A DNA stretch of 64,000 nt from Nonomuraea thailandensis (GTDB lineage Bacteria; Actinomycetota; Actinomycetes; Streptosporangiales; Streptosporangiaceae): assembly GCF_024172165.1 (NCBI RefSeq), contig NZ_JAMZEB010000002.1, positions 8,592,501-8,656,500 of the forward strand, written 5' to 3'. A model generated the notes under the pieces. The model was given only the letters and a program-made list of their open reading frames with translations, ran no database searches and was not told where the DNA came from. A program made the position numbers and the translations under genes. Within the stretch, counting starts at the first letter, position 1. Each line of letters starts with the position of its first letter. This document shows positions 7,630-16,070 of this stretch, in pieces.

Positions 7630-8439
7630 GTGGAGCTCCTGTCGATCAGCACCCCCCACTGCCGGATCGAACGTGACGGCCACGTCCTGACCGTCACCAT
7701 GAACCGGCCCGAGGCCCGCAACGCGCTGTCCTCGGACATGCTGATCGGCCTCGCCTCGGCGTGGGCGTACGCGTCCCAGGAGCCCGGGATCCGGGTCGCG
7801 ATCCTGACCGGCGCCGAGGGCACGTTCTGCGCCGGCGCCGACCTCAAGGCCATGGGCCAGCCGTCGGCCGACCCCGACGTGCAGGCCCGCGCGGCCCAGA
7901 TCCCCAACTTCCACTGGAAGGGCCTGCTGCGCGAGGACCTGCCGACCAAGCCGATCATCTGCGCGGTCGAGGGCCACGCGGTGGCCGGCGGCACGGAGCT
8001 GCTGGTGGGCACGGACCTGCGGGTGGTGGCGGAGTCGGCCACGCTGGGCCTGTTCGAGGCCAAGCGCGCCCTGTTCCCGATGGGCGGCAGCGCCGTCCGG
8101 CTCCCCCGGCAGATCCCGTACTGCCACGCCATGGACCTCCTGCTCACCGGCCGCGCCGTCACGGCGGCGGAGGCGCTGTCGATGGGCCTGGTCAACCGCG
8201 TGGTCCCGGACGGCCAGGCGCTCGCGGCGGCTCGCGAGCTGGCCGAGGACGTGGCGGCGTCGGGGCCGCTGGCGGTGCAGGCCATCCTGCGGACGTATCG
8301 GGACACGCTGGGGATGGCCGAGGTGGAGGCGTTGAAGGTGTCGGACGAGCTGGGGTGGCCGGTGATCGGCTCCGAGGACGCCAAGGAGGGCACGCGGGCC
8401 TTCCGCGAGAAGCGTTCCGCGAACTACCAGGGCCACTGA
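7630..8439 (+). CDS. enoyl-CoA hydratase, EchA19-like
   Basis: 269 aa crotonase. The oxyanion hole is formed by FCAGADLKAMG (66-76) and the AVAGGTELL segment; both catalytic glutamates are placed, Glu123 (GGTELL) and Glu143 (LFEAKRALFPMGG). Segments such as MGGSAVRLPRQIPY and PLAVQAILR, and the ending DAKEGxRAFxEKR, closely resemble mycobacterial EchA19, which hydrates steroid side-chain enoyl-CoAs. The GTG start at 7630 follows a CCGGAGGC ribosome site. It diverges from the FadD operon and converges with the gene at 8496. Confidence 0.88.
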   Translation: MELLSISTPHCRIERDGHVLTVTMNRPEARNALSSDMLIGLASAWAYASQEPGIRVAILTGAEGTFCAGADLKAMGQPSADPDVQARAAQIPNFHWKGLLREDLPTKPIICAVEGHAVAGGTELLVGTDLRVVAESATLGLFEAKRALFPMGGSAVRLPRQIPYCHAMDLLLTGRAVTAAEALSMGLVNRVVPDGQALAAARELAEDVAASGPLAVQAILRTYRDTLGMAEVEALKVSDELGWPVIGSEDAKEGTRAFREKRSANYQGH

Positions 8440-8495
8440 TCGCCGTGGCCGGATGACGGAGGCACGCCCGTCACGGCCTCCGTCACCGAGAGCCT

Positions 8496-9602
8496 TCAGT
8501 CGCCGGTGAGGCGCTCCAGCCGCTCCAGCGCCTCCCCGTACTCCTCCACGAGCCCGAACACCACGTCCTTGGCCGGCCGCACCTGGTTCATCACCCCGAT
8601 GATCTGCCCGGCCGGGAACGTGGCCAGCTCCGAGGCGTCCGAGCGGCCGATGCGCCGCAACGCGTCCGAGACCAGCATGAACTGCAGCGGCATCGGCAGC
8701 GTCCCCGGCGACTCCTCCGACTCCCACGCCTCGGTCCACTCGTTCCTGAGGAGCCGGGCGGGCTTGCCCGTCCAGCTCCGGGAGCGGACGGTGTCGCGGG
8801 AGGTGGCCTCCAGGATGCGGCGCTTGGCCATCTCCGGCGTGTCGGCCTCCTCGACCGCGAGCCAGATCGAGCCCGTCCACACGCCCTCGGCCCCCAGCGC
8901 CATGCCCGCGGCCATCTGGCGGCCGTTGCCGATGCCGCCCGCGGCCAGCACGGGCACGTCCACGGCGTCCACCACCTGTGGGATGAGCACCATGGTGGAG
9001 ATCTCGCCCGTGTGGCCGCCGGCCTCGGTGCCCTGGGCGACGACCACGTCCACGCCCACCTCCACCTGCTTGAGCGCGTGGCGCGGGGTCGAGGCGAGGG
9101 CGGCGACCTTGACGCCGTGGGAGTGCGCGAGCTCCACCACGTCGGCGGGCGGCGGGCCGAGGGCGTTGGCCAGGAGGGCGATGGGGTGGCGCAGGGCGAC
9201 CTCGACCTGGGGGCGGGCGGTGGCGTCCGTCCAGCCGAGCAGGACGCGGCCGGCCTCCGCGTCGGCCGACAGCGCCGGGACGCCGTGCTTGGCCAGCAGG
9301 CCCTCGACGAACGCCCGGTGGCCTTCCGGGATCATGGACTGGAGGCGGCCGACCAGCTCCTCCGGTGCGAAGTCGGCGCCCTCGTACGAGGCCGGCATGA
9401 CGACGTCCACCCCGTACGGCTTGCCGTCCACGTGGTCGTCGATCCACTTGAGCTCCGTCTCGAGCTCCTCGGGCGTGAAGTAGAGCGCTCCCAGCACCCC
9501 CATGCCGCCGGCCTTGCTGACGGCGGCGACCACGTCCCTGCAGTGGCTGAACGCGAAGATCGGGAGCTCGATTCCGAACATGTCCGTGACACGTGTCCGC
9601 AT
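8496..9602 (-). CDS. nitronate monooxygenase / IpdC-like FMN oxidoreductase
   Basis: 368 aa TIM barrel of the 2-nitropropane dioxygenase family. FMN phosphate-binding AAGGIGNGRQMAAGM and the active-site segment AQGTEAGGHTGE (189-200, His197) are clear. In mycobacteria a member of this family (IpdC) acts in steroid ring C/D degradation, which would suit this neighbourhood, but true nitronate oxidation cannot be excluded. ATG at 9602 is preferred to the in-frame one at 9638 because a KstR-like box (9634-9647) overlaps the latter and family N termini begin near MRTRVTDMFG. It probably stands alone under the two boxes upstream. Confidence 0.8.
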   Translation of the reverse strand: MRTRVTDMFGIELPIFAFSHCRDVVAAVSKAGGMGVLGALYFTPEELETELKWIDDHVDGKPYGVDVVMPASYEGADFAPEELVGRLQSMIPEGHRAFVEGLLAKHGVPALSADAEAGRVLLGWTDATARPQVEVALRHPIALLANALGPPPADVVELAHSHGVKVAALASTPRHALKQVEVGVDVVVAQGTEAGGHTGEISTMVLIPQVVDAVDVPVLAAGGIGNGRQMAAGMALGAEGVWTGSIWLAVEEADTPEMAKRRILEATSRDTVRSRSWTGKPARLLRNEWTEAWESEESPGTLPMPLQFMLVSDALRRIGRSDASELATFPAGQIIGVMNQVRPAKDVVFGLVEEYGEALERLERLTGD

Positions 9603-9633
9603 GGCCCGACAATACGTCCGCGATCGACCGAAC

Positions 9634-9647
9634 TGCAACGCGTTCTA
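9634..9647. promoter_or_regulatory. KstR-type operator 1 before the FMN oxidoreductase
   Basis: TGCAACGCGTTCTA matches the KstR consensus TnnAACnnGTTnnA at all eight specified bases. It partly overlaps a second perfect inverted repeat GTTCTAGACTAGAAC (9642-9656). It is 32 bases upstream of the start at 9602. Confidence 0.62.
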
Positions 9648-9688
9648 GACTAGAACCTTTCGTCTGGTACCGGTGAGTAACCTTCGAC

Positions 9689-9702
9689 TATAACTCGTTC
9701 TA
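9689..9702. promoter_or_regulatory. KstR-type operator 2 before the FMN oxidoreductase
   Basis: TATAACTCGTTCTA is a second full match to TnnAACnnGTTnnA, 55 bases from the first. Two boxes in one short promoter argue against chance. It lies on the upstream side of the 9602 start, between that gene and the terminator at 9722. Confidence 0.6.
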
Positions 9703-9721
9703 GTCAGAGGTCGCTGTCAAT

Positions 9722-9747
9722 GAAAAAGGGCCCGTTTTCACGGGCCC
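9722..9747 (-). terminator. rho-independent terminator of the DUF3068 gene
   Basis: Perfect 8-bp stem GGGCCCGT/ACGGGCCC (9728-9747) with a 4-base loop, followed on the minus strand by five T residues. It lies 18 bases after the stop of the DUF3068 gene. Confidence 0.85.
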
Positions 9748-9764
9748 CGGAATTGCGCGGCTAT

Positions 9765-10688
9765 TTACTCGGTCCGCTCCGCGCGGCGCCGGCCGAGCAG
9801 CACCCCGGCCACCACGAGCACGACGCCCACGACGAGCAGGACGAGCGGGATGACGTTGCGCAGCAGGTTGATGGTGTTCTTGCCGCTCTGCGCGTTCTTG
9901 ACCAGGTCGTTCACGGTCGCGTCGGTCATCTTCGCGGTGGCGATGAAGGCCGCCGTGCGCTCGACCCCGTCCTGCGTCTTGAGCACCTCGTGCCGCTGCT
10001 GCTCCTGCCGGACGGGCGAGCCCGTGACCGGCTCGATCCAGTACGTCGTCTTGCCGTCGTACCAGCGGTCCACCTGCACGTCCCCGGTCTCGCCGGTGAT
10101 GCCGAGCACGTTGGCGGGGGCGGTGCGGGTCTCGGTCTTGATCGGCGGCACGGTCTGCTCGAAGACGTAGACGGGCAGCCCGTTGACGTTGTCCTCACGG
10201 ACGAAGACCGCGTCGTACGCCTTCTGCGCCGTGGAGTTGAACACCTTGTACGTCTTCTTCTCCACGTCGAAGGGGAACTTGTAGATCTGCCCCTCCAGCG
10301 TCACCGGCGCCTTCTCCACGTTGTTGCTGCAGCAGTTCACCGCCAGCCCCGTGTACTTGTTGAAGGCGCTGCGGCGCTCGGAGATGTCGATCTGCGGGCG
10401 ACTGTTGGTCACGTCGTTGACGACCGTGGCCTCGTCCCAGACCACGTGGTCGTCCTTGGCCTCCTTCACGTCCCCGCGGGTGGTGACGATGATGTCGAGG
10501 TCACCGGTCAGCACCTTGAGGTCCTGCATGGAGAAGTACTGGGCGCCCTTGGCCTCCAGTCGCGAGATGCCGAACTGGTTCGCCGGCGCCGAGATGATCT
10601 GATCGGCCGCCCAGAATTTCAGCAGGGGCGCCAGCGCGATGAAGAAAGCCCCGAACCCGATGAGGACGAGCGTGGAGATACGACCCAT
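9765..10688 (-). CDS. DUF3068 (PorA family) membrane protein
   Basis: 307 aa with one N-terminal membrane helix (about 8-28), a ~240-residue exported domain with a CC pair (NCCSNN), a C-terminal helix (about 278-298, PLVLLVVGVVLVVAGVLLG) and a short Arg-rich cytosolic tail. This is the layout of DUF3068 proteins such as mycobacterial Rv0227c; the Pfam family is also named PorA. A GGAGG ribosome site precedes the ATG and a KstR-like half-matching box lies 19 bases upstream. It is divergent from the acyltransferase gene, as Rv0227c is from Rv0228. The role is presumably in envelope lipid assembly; the biochemical function is not known to me. Confidence 0.82.
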   Translation of the reverse strand: MGRISTLVLIGFGAFFIALAPLLKFWAADQIISAPANQFGISRLEAKGAQYFSMQDLKVLTGDLDIIVTTRGDVKEAKDDHVVWDEATVVNDVTNSRPQIDISERRSAFNKYTGLAVNCCSNNVEKAPVTLEGQIYKFPFDVEKKTYKVFNSTAQKAYDAVFVREDNVNGLPVYVFEQTVPPIKTETRTAPANVLGITGETGDVQVDRWYDGKTTYWIEPVTGSPVRQEQQRHEVLKTQDGVERTAAFIATAKMTDATVNDLVKNAQSGKNTINLLRNVIPLVLLVVGVVLVVAGVLLGRRRAERTE

Positions 10689-10706
10689 CGAGGCCTCCGC
10701 ATTTTG

Positions 10707-10720
10707 TAGAACATGTTGTC
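10707..10720. promoter_or_regulatory. KstR-like box before the DUF3068 gene
   Basis: TAGAACATGTTGTC fits TnnAACnnGTTnnA except for the last base; the core AACATGTT is a perfect palindrome. It lies 19 bases upstream of the DUF3068 start. Confidence 0.45.
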
Positions 10721-10799
10721 GTTTGTCTGCGATCGTCGAGCAACAAAGTATGACAGTGAGTGATGTCCGTCACCGGCGGCCCGATCACCGCAACCAAAT

Positions 10800-10820
10800 C
10801 GATAGAAACAAGTTCTATCG
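10800..10820. promoter_or_regulatory. 21-base dyad before the acyltransferase gene
   Basis: CGATAGAA-ACAAG-TTCTATCG is an 8+5+8 perfect inverted repeat containing an AACnnGTT core (10807-10814). It lies 59 bases upstream of the acyltransferase start and could be an operator for the same class of TetR repressor. Confidence 0.5.
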
Positions 10821-10879
10821 TGGTTTCGGCGGCCGGTGAAGCGCCGTACGGTCAGGAAAGCGAGAAAGTGGGAGCAGCG

Positions 10880-12025
10880 ATGAGGGGCAGGGACGCCGCA
10901 CTCGACGGCATCCGCGCGATCGCCGCGCTCGGCGTCTGGCTGCTGCACGTCGGGAGCAACACGGGCGTCATGTACCGCGAGGGCATGCTCCCCTGGATGA
11001 TGAGCCGCCTGGGCATCGCCGTACCCATCTTCTTCCTCCTGTCGGGCCTGCTGTTGTACCGCCCGTGGGCGCGCGCGGTGATCGAGGATACGCCACGGCC
11101 GCAGCCGCTGCGTTACCTGTGGCGCCGCGTCCTGCGGGTGATGCCGGTCTACTGGCTGGTGACCGCGCTGGCGTTGTGGGCGTGGAGCCCCTTCGACTGG
11201 ACCGGCTGGCTGAAGTGGATGTCGCTGACGCAGAACTTCTTCCCCGGCGACCCCACGCCCGACGGGCTCTACCAGATGTGGACGCTGCCCATCGAGATGT
11301 CGTTCTACGTGGTGCTGCCGATCCTGGCCTGGCTGCTGCACCGTTTCGCGCGCGGCGGGAACCGGCCGGTGCGGCTGCTGGGCGGCATCGCGGTGCTGCC
11401 GGTGATCTCCCTGGCCGTCGTGGCCGCCGCCCGGCTGTTCGAGCAGCCGCAGCTCGCGCTGCTGCTGCCGTACCACCTGATCTTCTTCGCCTGCGGCATG
11501 GCGATGGCGGTGCTGTCGGTGTGGATCGGGCACAGCCGCGTGATCGACTCGCTGGCACCGCAGCTCCTGGTGCTCGCGGGCCTGCTGTACGTGGTCCTCA
11601 GCACCGGCCTGGCCGGCCCGCGCACGCTCGCGCTGCCCACCCTGTCGCAGTCGCTGCTGCGGGTCAGCCTGGAGGCGGCGGTGGCGGTGCTCCTGGTGGC
11701 GCCGTTCGCGCTGGCCTCCCGGCCGGGCTCCCTCAGGAACCAGGTGCTCGGCAACCCCGTCATCGCCTACCTGGGCCGCATCTCCTACAGCTTCTTCCTC
11801 TGGCACGCGCCGGTGATCACGCTGCAGATGAAGCTCACCGGCGCGCAGCCGTTCCAGGGCGACTTCGCCAGCGTCGCGGTGGTGTCGTTCGTCGTCACGA
11901 TGCTGCTCAGCGTCGGCAGCTACCACCTGATCGAGGCGAGCGCGCTCAAGCTCAGCGGACACCGGTCAGCACCTGCTCTTCCGCCGGGAGCTCCGGCTCC
12001 GCTGCCGGCCGCGCCGGCTCCGTGA
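10880..12025 (+). CDS. membrane acyltransferase (acyltransferase 3 family), Rv0228/TmaT-like position
   Basis: 381 aa with about ten membrane helices. The acyltransferase-3 signature is present: RDAALDGIRAIAALGVWLLH at the N terminus (catalytic-type His at its end), FFLLSGLLLYRPW, an R-rich cytosolic loop and a late SYSFFLWHAPV segment. Such enzymes transfer acetyl or acyl groups to extracytoplasmic glycans or glycolipids. In mycolate bacteria the homologue beside the DUF3068 gene (TmaT) acetylates trehalose monomycolate; here the acceptor is unknown. ATG at 10880 follows GTGGGAGC. The last 74 bases overlap the 3' end of the convergent AftD-like gene. Confidence 0.85.
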   Translation: MRGRDAALDGIRAIAALGVWLLHVGSNTGVMYREGMLPWMMSRLGIAVPIFFLLSGLLLYRPWARAVIEDTPRPQPLRYLWRRVLRVMPVYWLVTALALWAWSPFDWTGWLKWMSLTQNFFPGDPTPDGLYQMWTLPIEMSFYVVLPILAWLLHRFARGGNRPVRLLGGIAVLPVISLAVVAAARLFEQPQLALLLPYHLIFFACGMAMAVLSVWIGHSRVIDSLAPQLLVLAGLLYVVLSTGLAGPRTLALPTLSQSLLRVSLEAAVAVLLVAPFALASRPGSLRNQVLGNPVIAYLGRISYSFFLWHAPVITLQMKLTGAQPFQGDFASVAVVSFVVTMLLSVGSYHLIEASALKLSGHRSAPALPPGAPAPLPAAPAP

Positions 12026-15000
12026 CGAGCTGCCCGAACAGCACGCCGACGGCCGCCACCGCGGCGAGCTGCGGAGCCTGGTCCATGAGCGGCCCCACGT
12101 CCACCCCGTAGTTCCGCAGCGCCATGGCCGCCGCCAGCGACGCCGTGGCCGCGCCGAAGCTCGTGGCCGCCGCCCAGTGCGCGGGCAGCCCGCGGGCCCG
12201 CAGCAGCAGGGTCACGAGCACGGCGGCGAGCACCGCGACCATGCCCTGCCAGCTCGCCACCCAGCCGCCGAACGCCAGCGCGAGCACGATCACGACCGGC
12301 GCCCGCGGCCGGGACAGCCGGGCGGCCGAGGCGGCGGACGTCTCGCGCACGTGCTCGGGCCGCGGCCCGCGCAGCGCCAGCGCGAGCAGCGCCAGCAGCG
12401 CGATCCCGGCCAGCCCGAGCAGCAGCGCGAGCCGGTAGGGGCGGTCGGGCAGGTATTCGAGCCTGGCGGTCCCCTGGGTGCCCGCGGGCAGCTCCCAGCC
12501 CTGCTTCCAGCCGTCGATCCGTACCGGTTTGAGCGTCTCCCCGCCGATCTGGGCCCGCCAGCCGGCGTTGTAGTTCTCGTTGACGACCAGGAAGGAGTCC
12601 TTCGGCGCGCTCACCGTGACCTCACGCGCGGACGTGCTCCAGGTGCCGCGCACCGCCGAGCCCTCCACGCCGTCCGGCCGGCGCGGCAGCGTGCCCAGCA
12701 CGAGGGAGTCGATCGTGTACGGGTCCCAGCCCGCCACCCGCACCCGGTTGTCCCCCTGCGCCAGCTCCGCCCTGGAGCAGCCCAGGATCTGCACCGGCCG
12801 CTGTTCGAGCAGGTCGGCGTGGGTGCCGGCGACCTTGGTCGCGACGACCTCGCCGTTCACCTCGATCCGGGGCCCGAGCCCGCACGCCAGCCTGAGCGGG
12901 ATGTCGGCGGGCCGGCCCACCGGGTCGACCCCGGGCACCACCAGCTCGGTCACCTGCAGCCGCTTGGAGAAGGGGTCGAAGCGCAGCTTCAGCCGGGAGG
13001 TGGACATGGCCTTGAAGGTGAGCACGCCCTGCTCGTCCACCCGCCCGCCGCGCACCTGGCCGCCGTCGCCGCTGACGACCACGTCCAGCGGCTGCATGTC
13101 GTCGCTCGGGCGGCCGATCTGGATGCGGGAGATCTTCCGCTTGCCCTTCCAGGCGATGCTCAGCGTGGGCTCGGTGTCGTCGGAGTCGGGGATCCAGGTG
13201 GTGCTGCCGTCCGCGTCGAACGCCGACCTGGCCGAGACCACGGCGTCGTCGCTGAGCTGGGAGGAGCCGGTCACGGTGGTCAGGTCCGTACCGACCCGGG
13301 TGAAGCGGTCGACCAGCTCGGGATCCCTCAGCACGGCGGTCCCGCGCACGTTCACCGCCGCGTCGGACCCCGCGCTGAAGGTCCGGTCGAACCCGGTCTC
13401 CTCGCCCTTCCTGGCCAGCGTCACCTCGTTGCAGACCCACCGGTACGGGTTGCGCACGCAGGCGGGCCGCTCGTCGAGGCCCCGGTCCATGACGTACACG
13501 TCGCCCTGCCCCGGCAGCCGGATCGTGCGGCCGGCCGAGACGCCGGGGATGGACAGCTCCACGATGCCGACCCGCTGGCCGTAGCTCCACGTGGCGGAGG
13601 AGGTGCCGGCGACCTTGAGCCGCACCCAGGTGGTCGGCCCGTCGGGCACGCGCAGCCGCTGCGGGTCCGTGCTGGCGGTGACGTCCTGCACCAGGCTGCC
13701 GGCCTCGGTCTCCACGGCGATCCGCCTGATCGACTGGCCGAGCATCAGGTCGGGGGCGAACATGACGTCCACGTACGGCGGCCGCATGCGCCCGGCCAGG
13801 TCCACGCGCAGCCATTCGCCCTGCGGGGCCGTGGCGCCGTCGTTCTGCCAGCCGGTGTCGACGTTGCCGTCCATGGCGGCCCACGGGCCGTTGCCGGGGC
13901 TGCTGATCCCGGCGATCGCGTACGGGTCGGCGACCGAGGAGGAGGCGCTGATGCCGGCGATGCCGTCGTACTCGGCCACCGCGGTCTCGTCCAGCCAGCC
14001 GTCCTCCAGCAGGTCCAGCTCCCTGACGCCGCCGAAGTCGGCCTTGTGGTCGGCCGTCAGCGTGGGCGACCAGTTGGACCTGATCTCGCCGAACGAGCGC
14101 TCGCGCAGCCGCAGCGCGTCGCTGACCACGGTCGGCGCCTCCCGCTTGCCGGCGTCGCCGCCGACGAGGACGGGGCCGTCGTCCAGCAGGCCGAGGTCGC
14201 CCATGGCGAGCAGCGAGTCGGGCCCGCCGCGCACCGTCAGCGCGTCGGCCGCGGGCTGCACGGAGACCAGGTCCGCGCTGCCGGACACCTCGTACAGGTC
14301 GAGCGCGGGGAACGGCGCGTCCACCTGGTTCACCGCGTCGTCGGTCTCCCGGTCGCCGACCACGTCGCCGAACGAGCGCACCTTCCTGATGCCCGGGGAC
14401 TCGCGCAGCGCCTCGTACATCCTGGACGGCCAGGCGCCCTGGAGGTTCGCCCTGTTCAGGTCGTTCCTGACGAGCAGGTAGCGCACGCCCAGCCGGCGCA
14501 GCACCGCCGTCACCCCGGCCGAGCCGTGGCCGGCGGTGAGCCGCTGGTCCACGGCGTCGAGCAGCCTGGTCAGGCCCACGGAGCCGGGCGGCGTGATCTG
14601 CCTGGTGGTCCAGCGGGCGGTGGACAGGGCCTGCAGGGGCTCGTCCATGGGGCGGCCCCAGACGTACTCGCCGAACTTGGCGCCCGGCACGACGAGCACG
14701 CCGTCGTCACCGGCGTTGCCGTCGAGCCAGGCGGCCGCCTCCCGCCAGTGGGACGACACCTGCTGGAAGTCGCCCGGCGCGGCCAGGCCCTGGTTGAAGA
14801 CGGGCGCCACGAGCGCGACGAACGCCGCCACGGCGGTCGTGCGCAGCGGGATCCTGGCCCTGACCAGCAGGTGGGCCAGGCCGAAGGCGAGGGCGAGCCG
14901 CACGAGCGGGTCGAACTTGCGCAGGTTCCGCAGCGGCGCGAGCGGCCCGTCGAGCAGCCAGCGCACCGGCTCGGCCGTGATCGGCTCCAGCGCGCCGGCG

Positions 15001-16070
15001 TGCCCCGCGACCAGCGCGACCACGCCGACCAGGAACATCGCCACCACGAACCCCTTGGCGGGCAGGTCGCGGCGCGACAGCCCGGCCAGGCCGAGCGCGG
15101 CGATCAGGCCGGTGACCACGACCATGGTGGCCGAGGTGGCGATCGTGAAGCCGGGCGGCTGCTCGAAGACGCCGCTGAGCGGCAGGTAGCGCACCCAGTC
15201 GGAGGCGCCGCGCAGCACGTTCGTGAGCGAGGTGACGGCGGTGGTGGTGTCGGCGGTCTCGGTGTACGGCAGGAAGTTGAAGGCGTAGCGGCCCACGAGC
15301 AGCAGCGGCAGCGACCAGAACAGGGTGGCCACCGCGACCGCCCCCGACCACCAGCCGAGCAGCCGCCAGCGCGGCACGGGGCGCGGCCGGGTCACGATGT
15401 ACAGGACGGGCGCGACCAGCACGGCCAGCACGGCGACCGCGTTCACGCCGCCGCACAGCGCCACGGCCAGCGCCGACCTGATGGCGCCGCGGGCCCGCTG
15501 GCCGGTCTCCGAGGCGGTGAGCAGCGGGATGAGGATCCACGGCAACATCGCGGCGGGCAGCCACTCGATCGAGATCTCGCCGAGGATCGACAGCGTGCGC
15601 GGAGCCAGCGCGTACGCCAGCGCGGCGACGATCCTGGTGCCCGGCGTGCCGATGCCGAGCTGCCGGCCCAGCCGCTCCACGCCGAGGAAGGCCACGCACA
15701 TCAGCAGCGTCAGCCAGAGCCGCTGCGTCACCCACGGCGCGACGCCCGCCAGGTCGCCGAGGGCGAAGAACGGCCCCATCGGGAAGATGTAGCCCGCCAC
15801 CTGGTTCTGGAGCTGGCCGAAGTGCTGCAGGTCCCACAGGTGGGCAGCGCGCTCCAGCCAGCCGACCGGGTTGAGCGCCAGGTCCATCTTGGTGTCGGAG
15901 ATGAGCCGGCCCGGCTTGGTGGTGAACGCCAGCAGGGCGAAGCCGAGGCAGCACAGCAGCAGCCAGAGCCGGCGCCTGGCGGGCCCGGCCACCGGCCGGC
16001 CACCGCCCGTGCGCCGCCCGGCCACCAGCTTGTCGGTCGGCAGCAGGGTCCTGGCCTGCTCCTTGCTCAC
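11952..16070 (-). CDS. aftD: alpha-(1->3)-arabinofuranosyltransferase AftD-like, GT-C
   Basis: 1372 aa, close to the ~1400 aa of mycobacterial AftD. About eleven N-terminal membrane helices include the LISDTKMDLALNP first loop, where GT-C enzymes place acidic catalytic residues. A long exported part follows (about 430-1230) with discoidin/carbohydrate-binding-like beta domains (WAAMDGNVDTGWQNDG and ARSAFDADGSTTWIPDSD are F5/8-type signatures), and then further C-terminal helices. It probably adds arabinofuranose or another sugar from a polyprenyl-phosphate donor to a wall polymer. The GTG at 16070 overlaps the GT4 stop (GTGA) and follows GGGAGGAA. The 3' end overlaps the convergent acyltransferase gene. 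Confidence 0.87.
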   Translation of the reverse strand: MSKEQARTLLPTDKLVAGRRTGGGRPVAGPARRRLWLLLCCLGFALLAFTTKPGRLISDTKMDLALNPVGWLERAAHLWDLQHFGQLQNQVAGYIFPMGPFFALGDLAGVAPWVTQRLWLTLLMCVAFLGVERLGRQLGIGTPGTRIVAALAYALAPRTLSILGEISIEWLPAAMLPWILIPLLTASETGQRARGAIRSALAVALCGGVNAVAVLAVLVAPVLYIVTRPRPVPRWRLLGWWSGAVAVATLFWSLPLLLVGRYAFNFLPYTETADTTTAVTSLTNVLRGASDWVRYLPLSGVFEQPPGFTIATSATMVVVTGLIAALGLAGLSRRDLPAKGFVVAMFLVGVVALVAGHAGALEPITAEPVRWLLDGPLAPLRNLRKFDPLVRLALAFGLAHLLVRARIPLRTTAVAAFVALVAPVFNQGLAAPGDFQQVSSHWREAAAWLDGNAGDDGVLVVPGAKFGEYVWGRPMDEPLQALSTARWTTRQITPPGSVGLTRLLDAVDQRLTAGHGSAGVTAVLRRLGVRYLLVRNDLNRANLQGAWPSRMYEALRESPGIRKVRSFGDVVGDRETDDAVNQVDAPFPALDLYEVSGSADLVSVQPAADALTVRGGPDSLLAMGDLGLLDDGPVLVGGDAGKREAPTVVSDALRLRERSFGEIRSNWSPTLTADHKADFGGVRELDLLEDGWLDETAVAEYDGIAGISASSSVADPYAIAGISSPGNGPWAAMDGNVDTGWQNDGATAPQGEWLRVDLAGRMRPPYVDVMFAPDLMLGQSIRRIAVETEAGSLVQDVTASTDPQRLRVPDGPTTWVRLKVAGTSSATWSYGQRVGIVELSIPGVSAGRTIRLPGQGDVYVMDRGLDERPACVRNPYRWVCNEVTLARKGEETGFDRTFSAGSDAAVNVRGTAVLRDPELVDRFTRVGTDLTTVTGSSQLSDDAVVSARSAFDADGSTTWIPDSDDTEPTLSIAWKGKRKISRIQIGRPSDDMQPLDVVVSGDGGQVRGGRVDEQGVLTFKAMSTSRLKLRFDPFSKRLQVTELVVPGVDPVGRPADIPLRLACGLGPRIEVNGEVVATKVAGTHADLLEQRPVQILGCSRAELAQGDNRVRVAGWDPYTIDSLVLGTLPRRPDGVEGSAVRGTWSTSAREVTVSAPKDSFLVVNENYNAGWRAQIGGETLKPVRIDGWKQGWELPAGTQGTARLEYLPDRPYRLALLLGLAGIALLALLALALRGPRPEHVRETSAASAARLSRPRAPVVIVLALAFGGWVASWQGMVAVLAAVLVTLLLRARGLPAHWAAATSFGAATASLAAAMALRNYGVDVGPLMDQAPQLAAVAAVGVLFGQLVTEPARPAAEPELPAEEQVLTGVR

